Source: [Eubacterium] infirmum (lineage in GTDB: Bacteria > Bacillota > Clostridia > Peptostreptococcales > Anaerovoracaceae). From it: a stretch of DNA of 64,000 nucleotides. Each line of letters begins with the position of its first letter. Positions within the stretch are counted from its first letter, which is position 1. The notes under the pieces were generated by a model. The model searched no databases. It worked only from the letters and a program-made list of their open reading frames with translations, and was not told the origin of the DNA. A program made the translations under genes and the position numbers. Location of the stretch: assembly GCA_900450455.1 (NCBI GenBank), contig UGGN01000001.1, forward strand, positions 992,001 through 1,056,000. Reading direction: 5' to 3'. Shown here piece by piece: positions 15,844 through 24,945 of this stretch.

Positions 15844-18800
15844 ATGTCTAGATTATACAATGAAGCTGAATATGAAAAATCGTTAATAGAGCTGTTTACA
15901 AACAACTTGTGCTATGATTACCTGTATGGTCCTGATATAGATAGAGATTTTTATAGTCCATTATACGAATCAGTTCTATTTGAATCTTTATTACGATTAA
16001 ATAGAGAGTTACCAGAAGCTGCCATTAAAGACGCTCTTTACAAACTAAAGAATTTTGAAAATGGTGAACTGGTACAAAAAAATGTTGTTTTTATGAATTA
16101 TTTGCAAAACGGTATACCAGTAAGATATTTTGATGGATTGGATGAATGTTCGTCAATTGTATACCTTGTTGACTACAAAAATCCTGAAAATAATTCATTT
16201 ATTGTAGCTAATCAGTGGACATTTATTGAGAACAGTAATAAACGTCCAGATATTATCATTTTCTTAAATGGATTGCCAGTTGTATTAATTGAGCTAAAAT
16301 CACCATCTCGTGAAGAAACAGATGCCTCAGAAGCATATAGACAAATACGCAATTATATGCAAGAAATACCTTCGATGTTTATTTATAATGCAATCTGTGT
16401 GATGAGCGATCAATTGACATCAAAAGCAGGGACAATTACATCAGGTGAAGATCGTTTCATGGAGTGGAAAACAAAAGATGGTAATTATGAGAATACCCAG
16501 TATGCACAGTTTGACACTTTTTTTGAAGGGATATTCCAAAAGAATAGGTTCCTTGATATAATTAAAAATTTTATTTGCTTCTCAAATGAGGGTATTAGTA
16601 CATTTAAGATTCTCGCAGGATATCATCAGTATTTTGCAGTTAGAAAAGCAATTGAATCCACAAAACATGCTACAGCTACAGATGGTAAAGGTGGGGTATT
16701 TTGGCATACACAAGGAAGTGGCAAATCACTTTCTATGGTTTTTTATGCACATTTATTACAGGAAGCATTAGATAGCCCTACTATTGTCGTGCTTACAGAC
16801 AGAAATGATCTGGATGATCAGCTTTATGGACAGTTTGCAAAGTGTAAAGACTTCTTACGACAGGACCCTATGCATGCAGAAAGCCGAGAAAACCTTAAAA
16901 CATTGCTCGCAGGGAGACAGGCAAATGGAATAATCTTCACAACAATGCAGAAGTTTGAGGAGTCAGAAGAGGCTTTGTCTGAGCGTAGAAATATTGTGGT
17001 TATGGCAGATGAAGCACACCGAGGACAGTATGGGCTTGCTGAAAAAATAAAAATAACAAAAAATAAAGATGGAGAAGAAGTTGCCAAGCAAGTTACGGGT
17101 ATTGCTAGAATCATACGAAACACACTTCCAAATGCTACATACATTGGATTCACAGGTACACCTATTTCATCAAAAGACAGAAGTACTCGTGAAGTTTTTG
17201 GTGATTATATTGATATCTATGATATGACACAGGCGGTAGAAGATGGTGCTACACGTCCAGTTTATTATGAAAGCCGTGTTATAGAACTCAAACTCGATGA
17301 AGCAACTTTAAGGATTATTGATGCCGAATATGATCTTATGGCTCAAAATGCTGACGAAGAGGTTATAGAAAAGAGCAAGCGTGAACTCGGGCAAATGGAA
17401 GCAATATTAGGTAATGATAGTACAATAAATTCGCTTGTTAATGATATTCTAGAACATTATGAAAATAATAGAGAAAATCTACTGACTGGTAAGGCAATGA
17501 TAGTAGCATACTCTCGCCCTATTGCAATGAAGATTTATAAGCGAATATTAGAATTGAGACCAAGTTGGAGTGAAAAGATAGGCGTTGTTATGACATCTGG
17601 AAATAATGATCCAGAAGATTGGCACAAAATAATTGGCAATAAGCAACATAAAGACGAGCTTGCAAAAAGATTTAAAGATAAAGATAGTTCAATGAAGATA
17701 GCGATTGTTGTCGATATGTGGTTAACTGGCTTTGATGTACCTTCATTGGCAACGATGTATGTTTATAAACCAATGTCTGGTCATAATCTTATGCAGGCTA
17801 TTGCTCGTGTAAACCGTGTATTTAAGGATAAAGAGGGCGGTCTTGTTGTTGATTATGTTGGGATTGCTACAGCCTTAAAGCAGGCGATGAATGATTATAC
17901 TTCTCGAGATAAGAAAAATTATGGAGATACAGATATATCAAAGGTTGCTTATCCAAAATTCCTTGAAAAACTATCTATATGTCAAGATAAGTTCCATGGG
18001 TATGACTATTCTAAGTTTATTAATGGTACGGACCTTGAAAGAGCAAAGGCTATCAGTGGTGCTGTTAATTTTATAATGGGAAGAGAAAGAACAGATGATA
18101 AGGAATCCTTTGTAAAAGAGGCACTTATGCTTCATCAATCACTTTCACTATGTTCGACACTTGTTGATGAAGGTGAAAGAATTGAAGCTGCATTCTTTGA
18201 AGCAGTCAGAGTTCTTGTTCTTAGACTTACAAATAGCGGTGTTGGAAAAAGAATTTCATTACCAGAAATGAATGCGAAAATAAATGAACTTTTAAAACAG
18301 AGTATTAAGAGTGAAGGAGTAATAAATTTATTTTCAGATATTCAAGAAGAGTTCTCCTTATTTGATCCTAAATTTTTGCAAGAAGTTGCGAATATGAAAG
18401 AAAAAAATCTTGCAGTAGAACTGTTGAAAAAGCTAATTGCAGATCAAGTGTCTATTTATCGTAGAACTAATGTGGTAAAATCAGAGAAATTCAGTGAAAT
18501 AATGCAACGTTCACTAAATGCTTATCTCAATGGGATGTTGACAAATGAAGAGGTTATAGAAGAAATGTTGAAATTGGCAAAACAAATTTCAGCAGCACAC
18601 GAAGAAGGACATAAACTTGGCTTAACAGCTGATGAACTTGCATTCTACGATGCCCTTACAAGACCACAAGCAATTAAGGATTTCTACGAAAATGAGGAAT
18701 TGATTGCTATATCAAAAGAACTTACAGATACACTGAGAAAAAATAAGACTATTGATTGGCAAAAACGTGAATCCGCTCGTGCTAAAATGAGAATGCTCAT

Positions 18801-18990
18801 AAAAAAACTATTGAAAAAACATAAGTACCCACCAGAGGGAATGGAAGATGCCGTTCAGACCGTTATGACTCAGTGTGAACTATGGACAGATGGTTATGAT
18901 TTTGAAGAAGATTCTACTATATATTCATTTTCAAACCACACAGAACCAGAACTTGCATTGGTTGCTGAAGAAAAAGGACAGTATAGTTGA
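15844..18990 (+). CDS. hsdR: Type I restriction endonuclease (R subunit)
   Basis: The 1048-residue protein has the HsdR layout: an N-terminal PD-(D/E)xK nuclease domain (R-P-D-I-I-I-F-L-N-G and I-E-L-K near residues 138-157), an SF2 motor with Walker A Q-G-S-G-K-S (about 290-295), D-E-A-H (about 387-390) and T-G-T-P, then a helical C-terminal domain. It translocates and cleaves DNA lacking the methylation pattern. AGGAG lies 8 bases before the ATG. It is intact. It is separated from hsdM by about 4 kb of shuffling cassettes. Confidence 0.95.
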   Translation: MSRLYNEAEYEKSLIELFTNNLCYDYLYGPDIDRDFYSPLYESVLFESLLRLNRELPEAAIKDALYKLKNFENGELVQKNVVFMNYLQNGIPVRYFDGLDECSSIVYLVDYKNPENNSFIVANQWTFIENSNKRPDIIIFLNGLPVVLIELKSPSREETDASEAYRQIRNYMQEIPSMFIYNAICVMSDQLTSKAGTITSGEDRFMEWKTKDGNYENTQYAQFDTFFEGIFQKNRFLDIIKNFICFSNEGISTFKILAGYHQYFAVRKAIESTKHATATDGKGGVFWHTQGSGKSLSMVFYAHLLQEALDSPTIVVLTDRNDLDDQLYGQFAKCKDFLRQDPMHAESRENLKTLLAGRQANGIIFTTMQKFEESEEALSERRNIVVMADEAHRGQYGLAEKIKITKNKDGEEVAKQVTGIARIIRNTLPNATYIGFTGTPISSKDRSTREVFGDYIDIYDMTQAVEDGATRPVYYESRVIELKLDEATLRIIDAEYDLMAQNADEEVIEKSKRELGQMEAILGNDSTINSLVNDILEHYENNRENLLTGKAMIVAYSRPIAMKIYKRILELRPSWSEKIGVVMTSGNNDPEDWHKIIGNKQHKDELAKRFKDKDSSMKIAIVVDMWLTGFDVPSLATMYVYKPMSGHNLMQAIARVNRVFKDKEGGLVVDYVGIATALKQAMNDYTSRDKKNYGDTDISKVAYPKFLEKLSICQDKFHGYDYSKFINGTDLERAKAISGAVNFIMGRERTDDKESFVKEALMLHQSLSLCSTLVDEGERIEAAFFEAVRVLVLRLTNSGVGKRISLPEMNAKINELLKQSIKSEGVINLFSDIQEEFSLFDPKFLQEVANMKEKNLAVELLKKLIADQVSIYRRTNVVKSEKFSEIMQRSLNAYLNGMLTNEEVIEEMLKLAKQISAAHEEGHKLGLTADELAFYDALTRPQAIKDFYENEELIAISKELTDTLRKNKTIDWQKRESARAKMRMLIKKLLKKHKYPPEGMEDAVQTVMTQCELWTDGYDFEEDSTIYSFSNHTEPELALVAEEKGQYS

Positions 18991-19030
18991 TTTTATTCTT
19001 AGTAAATATATATATCAAAGAGGATAAATT

Positions 19031-19705
19031 ATGGCAAAAGGAATAATATATTTAATGACTACTGTTGTTTCTGGTCTTATCAAGATTGGTAAGACTGGAA
19101 ACAATCAATTTGAAAATAGAATGAGGTTTTTAGAAAGTAACGGATATGCCAATATCACAGGCTTAAAAAGAGAGTTTGCCATAGAAGTAGATGGATATGA
19201 GGAGAAAGAAAAACTTATTCATGATATTTTCAGTAAAAGTAGAATTGCAGGTACGGAACTATTTGCATTAGATATAGAAATCGCTAAATCATTGTTATCT
19301 TCTTTAGATGGCAAACAAATTTATCCAAAAAATAAAAGTAAAAAAGAAGTATTTAAAGAATCTACAGAAGAAATAAAACTTAAAACAGAGGGCGGATTTG
19401 TTCCAGACGGCGAGTATTTATTGAACCGTAACATAAAAGGTTTTGGAAAAGTATGCGGAAAAGCTATAGTTAAAGATGGATTATTCACGGTATTAAAGGG
19501 AAGCATTTGTGGAAATACTGGGAAAGAATACGTACCATCTATTAGACAAAATGCAAAAATAAAAGACAATATATTACAAGAAGATATTATATGCATGAGC
19601 CCCTCAAGTGCTGGTTGGATAGTCATTGGTAAATCCAATAACGGATGGATAGAGTGGAAAGACTTACAAGGAAATCCTATTGAAAAATATAGAGATAAAT
19701 ATTAG
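19031..19705 (+). CDS. GIY-YIG (T5orf172-type) plus DUF4357 protein
   Basis: The 224-residue protein starts with a T5orf172/GIY-YIG-type fold (I-I-Y-L-M-T, L-I-K-I-G-K-T-G-N, F-E-N-R-M-R-F-L, then a Glu-containing helix), about residues 4-95. A DUF4357-like C-terminal domain follows (G-S-I-C-G-N-T-G to G-W-I-V-I-G-K, residues 155-200). GIY-YIG domains cut DNA; DUF4357 is often found beside restriction systems. It follows hsdR by 40 bp in the same direction with GAGGATAA before the ATG, so it is probably an accessory nuclease of the locus. Confidence 0.7.
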   Translation: MAKGIIYLMTTVVSGLIKIGKTGNNQFENRMRFLESNGYANITGLKREFAIEVDGYEEKEKLIHDIFSKSRIAGTELFALDIEIAKSLLSSLDGKQIYPKNKSKKEVFKESTEEIKLKTEGGFVPDGEYLLNRNIKGFGKVCGKAIVKDGLFTVLKGSICGNTGKEYVPSIRQNAKIKDNILQEDIICMSPSSAGWIVIGKSNNGWIEWKDLQGNPIEKYRDKY

Positions 19706-19763
19706 AAATTTATACATAAAATAGCTGTAAAAGCAACTCTAGATTTATAAGGAGATTATAGAA

Positions 19764-20267
19764 ATGGAATTAACTAATATAATAGCTCTTACAGGTAGTA
19801 TATTATCTGTTTTAGCAAATATATACATATTAAAGAAGAATTCTAAGGCGGCTTTACGTGCTGAATCTTCATGGAGAGAAGAACTTATGAAAGTTGCTTC
19901 GTCATTTGAATTAGAAAGAAAACATCTATTGCGTCTTCGTGCGTCCCAGCGCTATCAGTATGCAAACATTGATAAAAGTGATGAGTATGATAAAAAGTAT
20001 GATATAACTGTGCGAGATAAAATAGGAAATGCGACGTATGATTTGTATGAAAAATATATTTTAAAACAATACAAAGATAAAAAAATAACACCTGAAGATC
20101 AAATAAAAATCAGGGACTTAGCAATTGCACTGCTCAAGTATGATTTTATAAAGAGAGGAGATAACGACAACCTGAGATATTTTAAAAATAAACGTAAACG
20201 TGAAAAAGAATACAAAGAGTTATCAATTTGGATTGATAACTATATTATAGGGACGTGTCCCTGTTGA
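19764..20267 (+). CDS. Small protein with N-terminal membrane anchor
   Basis: The 167-residue protein has one N-terminal transmembrane helix (about 5-24) and a long charged helical cytoplasmic part rich in Lys, Arg and Asp. AAGGAG precedes the ATG. The family was not recognised. It ends the defence operon beside an IS200-type element; its last residues (G-T-C-P-C) are encoded by a dyad AGGGAC-GT-GTCCCT next to the IS, so its natural C-terminus may have been altered by the insertion. Such anchored proteins are common partners in defence loci, but nothing specific can be claimed. Confidence 0.55.
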   Translation: MELTNIIALTGSILSVLANIYILKKNSKAALRAESSWREELMKVASSFELERKHLLRLRASQRYQYANIDKSDEYDKKYDITVRDKIGNATYDLYEKYILKQYKDKKITPEDQIKIRDLAIALLKYDFIKRGDNDNLRYFKNKRKREKEYKELSIWIDNYIIGTCPC

Positions 20268-20293
20268 GTACGTAAAGCGTGCGAAATAAAAAA

Positions 20294-20312
20294 CCACCTG
20301 CTATGCGGGTGG
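20294..20312 (+). repeat. IS200 left-end hairpin
   Basis: CCACCTGC-TAT-GCGGGTGG, an 8-bp stem with one T-G pair and a 3-base loop. Its stem sequence matches that of the right-end hairpin. Confidence 0.75.
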
Positions 20313-20332
20313 AAAACAATGGGTTATACCCA

Positions 20333-20393
20333 AACACCTTTCCAGATATAATAGAATTGTTCAAGCTACTATCATAAAGAAAGGAAAGGTGTT
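20333..20393 (+). promoter_or_regulatory. Long stem sequestering the tnpA ribosome binding site
   Basis: AACACCTTTCC (20333-20343) pairs perfectly over 11 bases with GGAAAGGTGTT (20383-20393), which contains the tnpA Shine-Dalgarno. A TATAAT at 20347-20352 lies inside the loop. Transcripts entering from outside would fold and hide the ribosome binding site, as known for IS200. Confidence 0.65.
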
Positions 20394-20397
20394 ATAA

Positions 20398-20859
20398 ATG
20401 GCGAATAAACATAATAGCCTATCTCATACAAAATGGTTGTGTAAGTATCATATTGTATTTATTCTAAAGTATAGACGAAAAATCATATATAATCAATACC
20501 GAGAAAGTATAAAAGAAATAATAAAGTCACTTTGTAAATATAAAGGTGTTGAAATAATAGAAGGACATTTGATGGCAGATCATGTTCATATGCTAGTAAG
20601 TATACCACCTAAATATAGTGTATCAAGTATCATGGGATACCTGAAAGGTAAAAGTGCGTTGATGATTTTTGACAAACATGCAAATTTAAAATACAATTTT
20701 GGAAATAGGCATTTTTGGTCAGAGGGATATTATGTAAGCACGGTAGGACTTAATGAGGCTACAATAGCAAAGTATATAAGAGAACAAGAGAAGCACGACA
20801 TAGCGATAGATAAATTAAGTGTTAAGGAATACGAAGACCCTTTTAAGGGTGGCAAGTAA
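20398..20859 (+). CDS. tnpA: IS200/IS605-family Y1 transposase
   Basis: The 153-residue protein has the HUH motif H-V-H (His62, His64) and the catalytic Tyr in A-K-Y-I-R-E-Q (Tyr126), as in TnpA of the IS200/IS605 family, which cuts and joins single-stranded DNA at the lagging strand. It is full length and all catalytic residues are present, so the element may be active. Translation is probably held low by the upstream stem. The last codons include an ACCCTTTTAAGGGT palindrome that recurs 30 bp further on. Confidence 0.95.
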   Translation: MANKHNSLSHTKWLCKYHIVFILKYRRKIIYNQYRESIKEIIKSLCKYKGVEIIEGHLMADHVHMLVSIPPKYSVSSIMGYLKGKSALMIFDKHANLKYNFGNRHFWSEGYYVSTVGLNEATIAKYIREQEKHDIAIDKLSVKEYEDPFKGGK

Positions 20860-20974
20860 TACAAGTACCCTTTTAAAGGGTTAGCAACGAGTCAAAGGCG
20901 GTAGTAGCTTGAACGAAGTGAAAGCGAGCGCCTTGAGGTGTTGCCGGTAACAATGGCTTATAGCCAAAGAACAA
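20860..20974 (+). other. Structured non-coding right-end segment of the IS200 element
   Basis: About 115 bases between tnpA and the right-end hairpin contain a palindrome ACCCTTTTAAAGGGT (20867-20881), a stem AAGGCG/CGCCTT (20895-20900/20929-20934) and a motif ATGG-C-TTATA-G-CCAA. That motif also occurs near the left end as ATGG-G-TTATA-C-CCAA, with the pair exchanged G-C for C-G. The segment is more GC-rich than tnpA. It may encode a small RNA or be a relic of an omega-RNA-like end; no tnpB is present. Confidence 0.35.
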
Positions 20975-20995
20975 ACCACCCGTTTTACGGGTGGT
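20975..20995 (+). repeat. IS200 right-end hairpin
   Basis: ACCACCCGT-TTT-ACGGGTGGT, a perfect 9-bp stem with a 3-base loop. Confidence 0.8.
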
Positions 20996-21154
20996 CATGA
21001 TTGTTTTGAAAGAAGATTGAGATATGATAAAGAGAAAACAAAATTCTTGAAAATTAAGGTAAACAGGAATATGATGTTAGTATAAACTAACCGAAGAAAA
21101 GATGTATACCTAAGGTACTTGATTGTAATTTCGGAGGTATTGTGGAGTATTTTA

Positions 21155-21679
21155 ATGAGGAAGAGGGAAATGAAAAAATATGAGCATTTACCAATTTTAG
21201 GCTTAGGACCTGTTTATGTTATTTCCATTTTATTGCTGACGCTTGTTGCTGTGATTTTGAGGAATTTGCCTCTATTCAAATCAGGAAGCCTGCAATTTCT
21301 TCATATACCGCTTGTCATTATTGGCATATTTTTTGTCATTCTGTCTGCTTTTATATGGATACAGGCTGTCATTATATCGAAGTTGGATGAGAATATCAAA
21401 AAGAATCATTTGGTGACATCGGGAGTTTATGCTTGGGTCAGAAATCCGATTTATTCTGCTTTTATTATTCTATGCACAGGCGTACTTCTTATTGTCGGCA
21501 ATGCGTGGTTCTTTGTCCTTCCTTTTCTTTACTGGTGGCTATTGACTGTGCTTATGAAGAGTACCGAGGAAAAATGGCTGTTAGATATGTATGGTGATGA
21601 ATACGTGGAGTACTGCAAGAAAGTTAATCGTTGTTTGCCGTGGATCCCGAATAAAAAAAAGAGGAATGACAATCCGTGA
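21155..21679 (+). CDS. Isoprenylcysteine carboxyl methyltransferase-family membrane protein
   Basis: The 174-residue protein has four to five transmembrane segments. Its C-terminal part resembles the ICMT/PEMT family: G-V-Y-A-W-V-R-N-P-I-Y-S-A and later E-E-K-W-L-L-D-M-Y-G-D-E-Y-V-E-Y, which bind SAM and the substrate. Bacterial members methylate unidentified lipids or small molecules. The ATG at 21155 has GGAG 7 bases upstream; an upstream frame extension has no good site. It sits alone after the IS element. Confidence 0.75.
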   Translation: MRKREMKKYEHLPILGLGPVYVISILLLTLVAVILRNLPLFKSGSLQFLHIPLVIIGIFFVILSAFIWIQAVIISKLDENIKKNHLVTSGVYAWVRNPIYSAFIILCTGVLLIVGNAWFFVLPFLYWWLLTVLMKSTEEKWLLDMYGDEYVEYCKKVNRCLPWIPNKKKRNDNP

Positions 21680-21985
21680 ATATGGGCAAGAAAATAAGCG
21701 GCTCAGACAAACTGAGAAAATATAGAGTACTGGTATTCAAAAATCAGAGATGAAAGATAGAAAATGGGACATCAAATATGTGAAAAAACATTTTCCAAAG
21801 TCGACTTTCAAGATGTCTGAGGGTATAGGCATGGCGGGCTTGCAGCCTTAAAGCTGAAGCTTATGACATCGGAAATAAAAATAACCATCAAAAAAAATAC
21901 CTGGGTCACAGAAAGAAAATGAACAATCAATGGCACTGATTTGATGTATAAAAACGAACAAGCAAAGAAAGGGATAGGTGAAATA
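21680..21985 (+). other. Gap with gene debris
   Basis: About 300 bp without an intact gene. A 33-codon frame (21750-21851) reads like a fragment of a longer protein but was not identified. No promoter or RNA family is recognisable. Confidence 0.3.
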
Positions 21986-22900
21986 ATGTCTGGATTATCA
22001 TTAAAATATCGTTTATTAAAACTGATTCTTAAACTAATAGGATTTAAAAAATATTTTAATGCAAATGAACGGGATATGATTGCAAAAGCTCGAAAGAGTA
22101 TGGATAAAACAAAAATTCCCGTGCTTTCCCATAGTGAAATAAATTATGAAATTAAAGATTTTTATGGAGAGAAAGTTGTTTACATAACTCACAAGGAACC
22201 GACAAAGGAAGTATGTTTGTTTATAATAGGAGGTGGAATGCTTGTACATCCTCGTCCTAATTCTATTTAAAAGGCTTTGGAAATAGCTGTTGAAAGCGGT
22301 CGTGATATGGTAATTCCATATTATCCACTTTGCATAAACCATACAATTGATGAAGTCTTTGACTGGATCTATGCTTTGTATAAGTCCATGATAAATACTT
22401 ATAGTGCTTCGAATATTCTTATTACAGGAAGTTCTTCAGGCGCGACACTTGCATTAGGTCTTGTGTCGCATATAAATGTAATGCATGAGAATATTGAAGT
22501 GCCCAAACGAATATATGCATCATCTCCCGGACAGTGTTTTACAGATGAGGAGTTGATCAGGAAAGGGCGCATACTTGATAAAAAGGATATTTTATTAAGT
22601 GTATCTTATATGGAAATTATTGATAAAATCATGACTCATGGGAAAACTGTTCAGGAATACATGCTTTATCTTGAAAAGGGAGATTATCACGGATTGGAGG
22701 AAGTTTATCTTTCCTATGGAAGTGATGAAGTCTTATATGCCGCATATGAACCTATCAAAACTAAATTAGAAGAGTGTGGTGTAAGGGTTATTTCGGAAAT
22801 AGGAGAAAATTTATATCATTGTTATCCATTTTTTCCGATTGTAAAAGAATCAAAGACCGGTTGGCAAAATATGATTGAATATCACAAAAGGAAATGTTGA
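21986..22900 (+). pseudogene. Alpha/beta hydrolase (HSL-like) broken by one in-frame stop
   Basis: Two open frames in the same phase join across a single TAA (22268-22270) to give a protein of about 304 residues. The first part ends at the oxyanion-hole motif I-G-G-G-M. The second holds the nucleophile elbow G-S-S-S-G, an Asp in Y-G-S-D-E and a His in L-Y-H-C-Y. Thus the catalytic triad survives and only one codon is wrong. GATAGGTG lies upstream of the ATG at 21986. It is either a recent pseudogene, a read-through case or a sequencing error. Family role: carboxylesterase. Confidence 0.75.
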
Positions 22901-22932
22901 AAAACTTGTTTTTCTTGCAGGGAGAGTGTTTT

Positions 22933-23439
22933 ATGGATGTAATACGAGCTATTTTGGACGGAATTGCAATAGCTGCTATCTTTAACGGTGCAGTAGCTGC
23001 TTGGGTGCTTATTAATCCTAGATATTTTTTTGATTCTTATCCAAAGGCGATTCAAAAATCTGCACCTGAACAAATGACCAAAAAAGAGAAAAAGATAAAT
23101 CTCATCCTAACAATCGTAATTTGTGGGATTTGTTTTATATATTCGGCTGTAAGTCTTTTGCATACAAATGTTTCGGGGTTTTGGAATCTTTTTTGGATGG
23201 GATATATTCAGTGGAGCATATTGAACTTAGGGGATTTTTTTCTGCTGGATTGTTTGCTGTTTCAAGGCAAATATAAGGATAAAATCGTAATTCCGGGGAC
23301 AGAAGGACACCCTGATTATGAGTTCGGCAACTGGATGAAGTATTTAGCAATCATGGAACATTTTGTATTAACTCCGTTTCTGATCATACCGTTTGTAGCG
23401 GCGATTCAAGCTTTGATTGTTGGATTATTAGGAAGATAA
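22933..23439 (+). CDS. Four-helix membrane protein of unknown function
   Basis: The 168-residue protein has about four transmembrane segments (near residues 8-28, 57-78, 88-110 and 140-165). GGGAGAG lies before the ATG at 22933; a TTG further upstream in the frame overlaps the hydrolase end and is less likely. It follows the broken hydrolase by 32 bp in the same direction. No family was recognised. Confidence 0.6.
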   Translation: MDVIRAILDGIAIAAIFNGAVAAWVLINPRYFFDSYPKAIQKSAPEQMTKKEKKINLILTIVICGICFIYSAVSLLHTNVSGFWNLFWMGYIQWSILNLGDFFLLDCLLFQGKYKDKIVIPGTEGHPDYEFGNWMKYLAIMEHFVLTPFLIIPFVAAIQALIVGLLGR

Positions 23440-23525
23440 ATCTTGATTTCATGTAACTGAATCCAGAATTCATACAGATAGCCTGATAGCATATTTTCAA
23501 TGTATAAAATAGACAGGTAGTTGTT

Positions 23526-24236
23526 ATGGGAAATAAAATGAATCGATACTTGCAGGAAACTGCCATGCTGGATTTTTCAAATCCAAATATACAAAAACTG
23601 ATAGAAAAGAAAGCTTGGAAAGAACAAAATGAATTCGACTGTCTTAAAGGCATTTATAACTTTGTAAGAGATGATATTTTATTCGGATACAATGTAGATG
23701 ACAATATTCCGGCATCAAAAGTCCTGGAGGATGGATATGGTCAATGCAATACAAAGGGAACTCTTTTTATGGCATTGCTTCGTGCCTGCAAAATTTCTTG
23801 CAGAGTTCATGGATTTACGATAGATAAACAGCTACAGAAAGGTGCAATGAGCGGGTTTATTTATAAAAATGCACCTCGGAATATATTTCACAGCTGGGTT
23901 GAAGTCTATTTTGAAGACAAATGGTATGAACTTGAGGCTTTTATATTGGATCGAAAATATTTGTCAAAGTTACAGAAAAAATTTGCAGACTGTGACGGCT
24001 ATTTTTGTGGTTATGGCGTGGCGGTGAAAGATTTTCAACATCCGATTATTGATTTTGATAGAAACAACACCTACATACAAAGTGAGGGAATTAAGCAGGA
24101 TTTTGGTGTATATGATTCTCCGGATGAATTACAGAGAAATCATTATCAAGAGACATCAGCTGTCAAAACCTTTATATATAGGAATTTAGGAAGACATTTG
24201 ATGAACCGGAATGTGAAAAAAATAAGGAACTCTTAA
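23526..24236 (+). CDS. Transglutaminase-like domain protein
   Basis: The 236-residue protein contains the transglutaminase-like (papain fold) triad region: Cys in G-Y-G-Q-C-N-T-K-G (about 70-78), His in F-H-S-W-V-E-V-Y-F (about 121-129) and an Asp/Glu shortly after. There is no signal peptide, so it is cytoplasmic. Such proteins are mostly peptidases or of unknown substrate. The start has AGG about 9 bases upstream, which is weak. It stands with other unrelated accessory genes. Confidence 0.75.
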   Translation: MGNKMNRYLQETAMLDFSNPNIQKLIEKKAWKEQNEFDCLKGIYNFVRDDILFGYNVDDNIPASKVLEDGYGQCNTKGTLFMALLRACKISCRVHGFTIDKQLQKGAMSGFIYKNAPRNIFHSWVEVYFEDKWYELEAFILDRKYLSKLQKKFADCDGYFCGYGVAVKDFQHPIIDFDRNNTYIQSEGIKQDFGVYDSPDELQRNHYQETSAVKTFIYRNLGRHLMNRNVKKIRNS

Positions 24237-24445
24237 GTTTTTGCACGTGAGGCTTCTCATATTTTCAAAGACTTATTAGGGAAGTTATGTGTGATTAAAA
24301 ATTCAACAGGAACATCACGAGGAATTGATATCATATATGTGCAAAATGGGGGCAAAGTGGTATGAGCAAGATCCTTTGTTTCAAGTATCGGCTTGGTGTA
24401 ATAGTGATGAATTAAATAGAAGTCCGTATAGGGGGCTGATGATAA
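24237..24445 (+). other. Gap with gene fragments
   Basis: One frame just after the transglutaminase stop reads A-R-E-A-S-H-I-F-K-D-L-L-G-K then V-I-K-N-S-T-G-T-S-R-G-I-D and stops at 24363-24365. It has no start codon or ribosome binding site and looks like the remains of a gene. A further 44-codon frame (24346-24480) overlaps the next gene and is not supported. Confidence 0.3.
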
Positions 24446-24904
24446 ATGAATATAGAAATGAGAACAAAAACCGTTTATAAGAAATGCACATTTCCGTCTG
24501 ATATCGACACGATTTTTAGGCTGTTGACAGATTTAAAAACATTGCAGTATATTGCGTTCCCGTATGCCAAATTTGTTCCCGTTGACGCTGAACAAGATAT
24601 AAAATGGAAAGAAGGAGAAACTTTCTCATTTCGGTTCAAAATGTTCTCCCTAATTCCCTATGGAACACATACCATTCATGTGATTGATTTCAAGAAAAAC
24701 GGAATATATACCAATGAAACAAACACACATGTTCCAATTTGGAACCACCGCATCGTATTAAAAGATAATGGAAATGGCACAACGGACTATTCCGATGAAG
24801 TTGAAATCGGTGCAGGTTGGAAGACCATTATCGTGTGGAGGTGGGCAAGTGCCTTCTATCGACATCGTCAAAAGAAATGGATGAAGTTATTAAAACATAT
24901 GTGA
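24446..24904 (+). CDS. SRPBCC-family protein
   Basis: The 152-residue protein has the START-like/SRPBCC helix-grip pattern: an N-terminal strand with F-P-S-D-I-D-T-I-F-R-L-L-T-D, a middle beta-sheet (F-S-F-R-F-K-M-F-S, I-H-V-I-D-F) and a long C-terminal helix (F-Y-R-H-R-Q-K-K-W-M-K-L-L). Members bind hydrophobic ligands. AGGGGG precedes the ATG. It is convergent with the ECF transporter gene, 41 bp apart. Confidence 0.7.
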   Translation: MNIEMRTKTVYKKCTFPSDIDTIFRLLTDLKTLQYIAFPYAKFVPVDAEQDIKWKEGETFSFRFKMFSLIPYGTHTIHVIDFKKNGIYTNETNTHVPIWNHRIVLKDNGNGTTDYSDEVEIGAGWKTIIVWRWASAFYRHRQKKWMKLLKHM

Positions 24905-24945
24905 ACAAATCTAAAATTCGCTATAGTTTCACTTTCTACAAGTAT

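Larger units (their letters stand above)
20285..21000 (+). mobile_element. IS200-type element (IS200/IS605 family, tnpA only)
   Basis: One Y1 transposase gene lies between subterminal hairpins on the left (20294-20312) and right (20975-20995), the usual ends recognised by TnpA for single-strand transposition. There are no terminal inverted repeats and no tnpB. Exact boundaries could not be fixed because the family makes no target duplication; the limits given are a few bases outside the hairpins. Confidence 0.8.

Noticed and set aside
24346..24480. 44-codon open frame before the SRPBCC gene
   Set aside because: It overlaps the SRPBCC start in another frame and has no plausible ribosome binding site.
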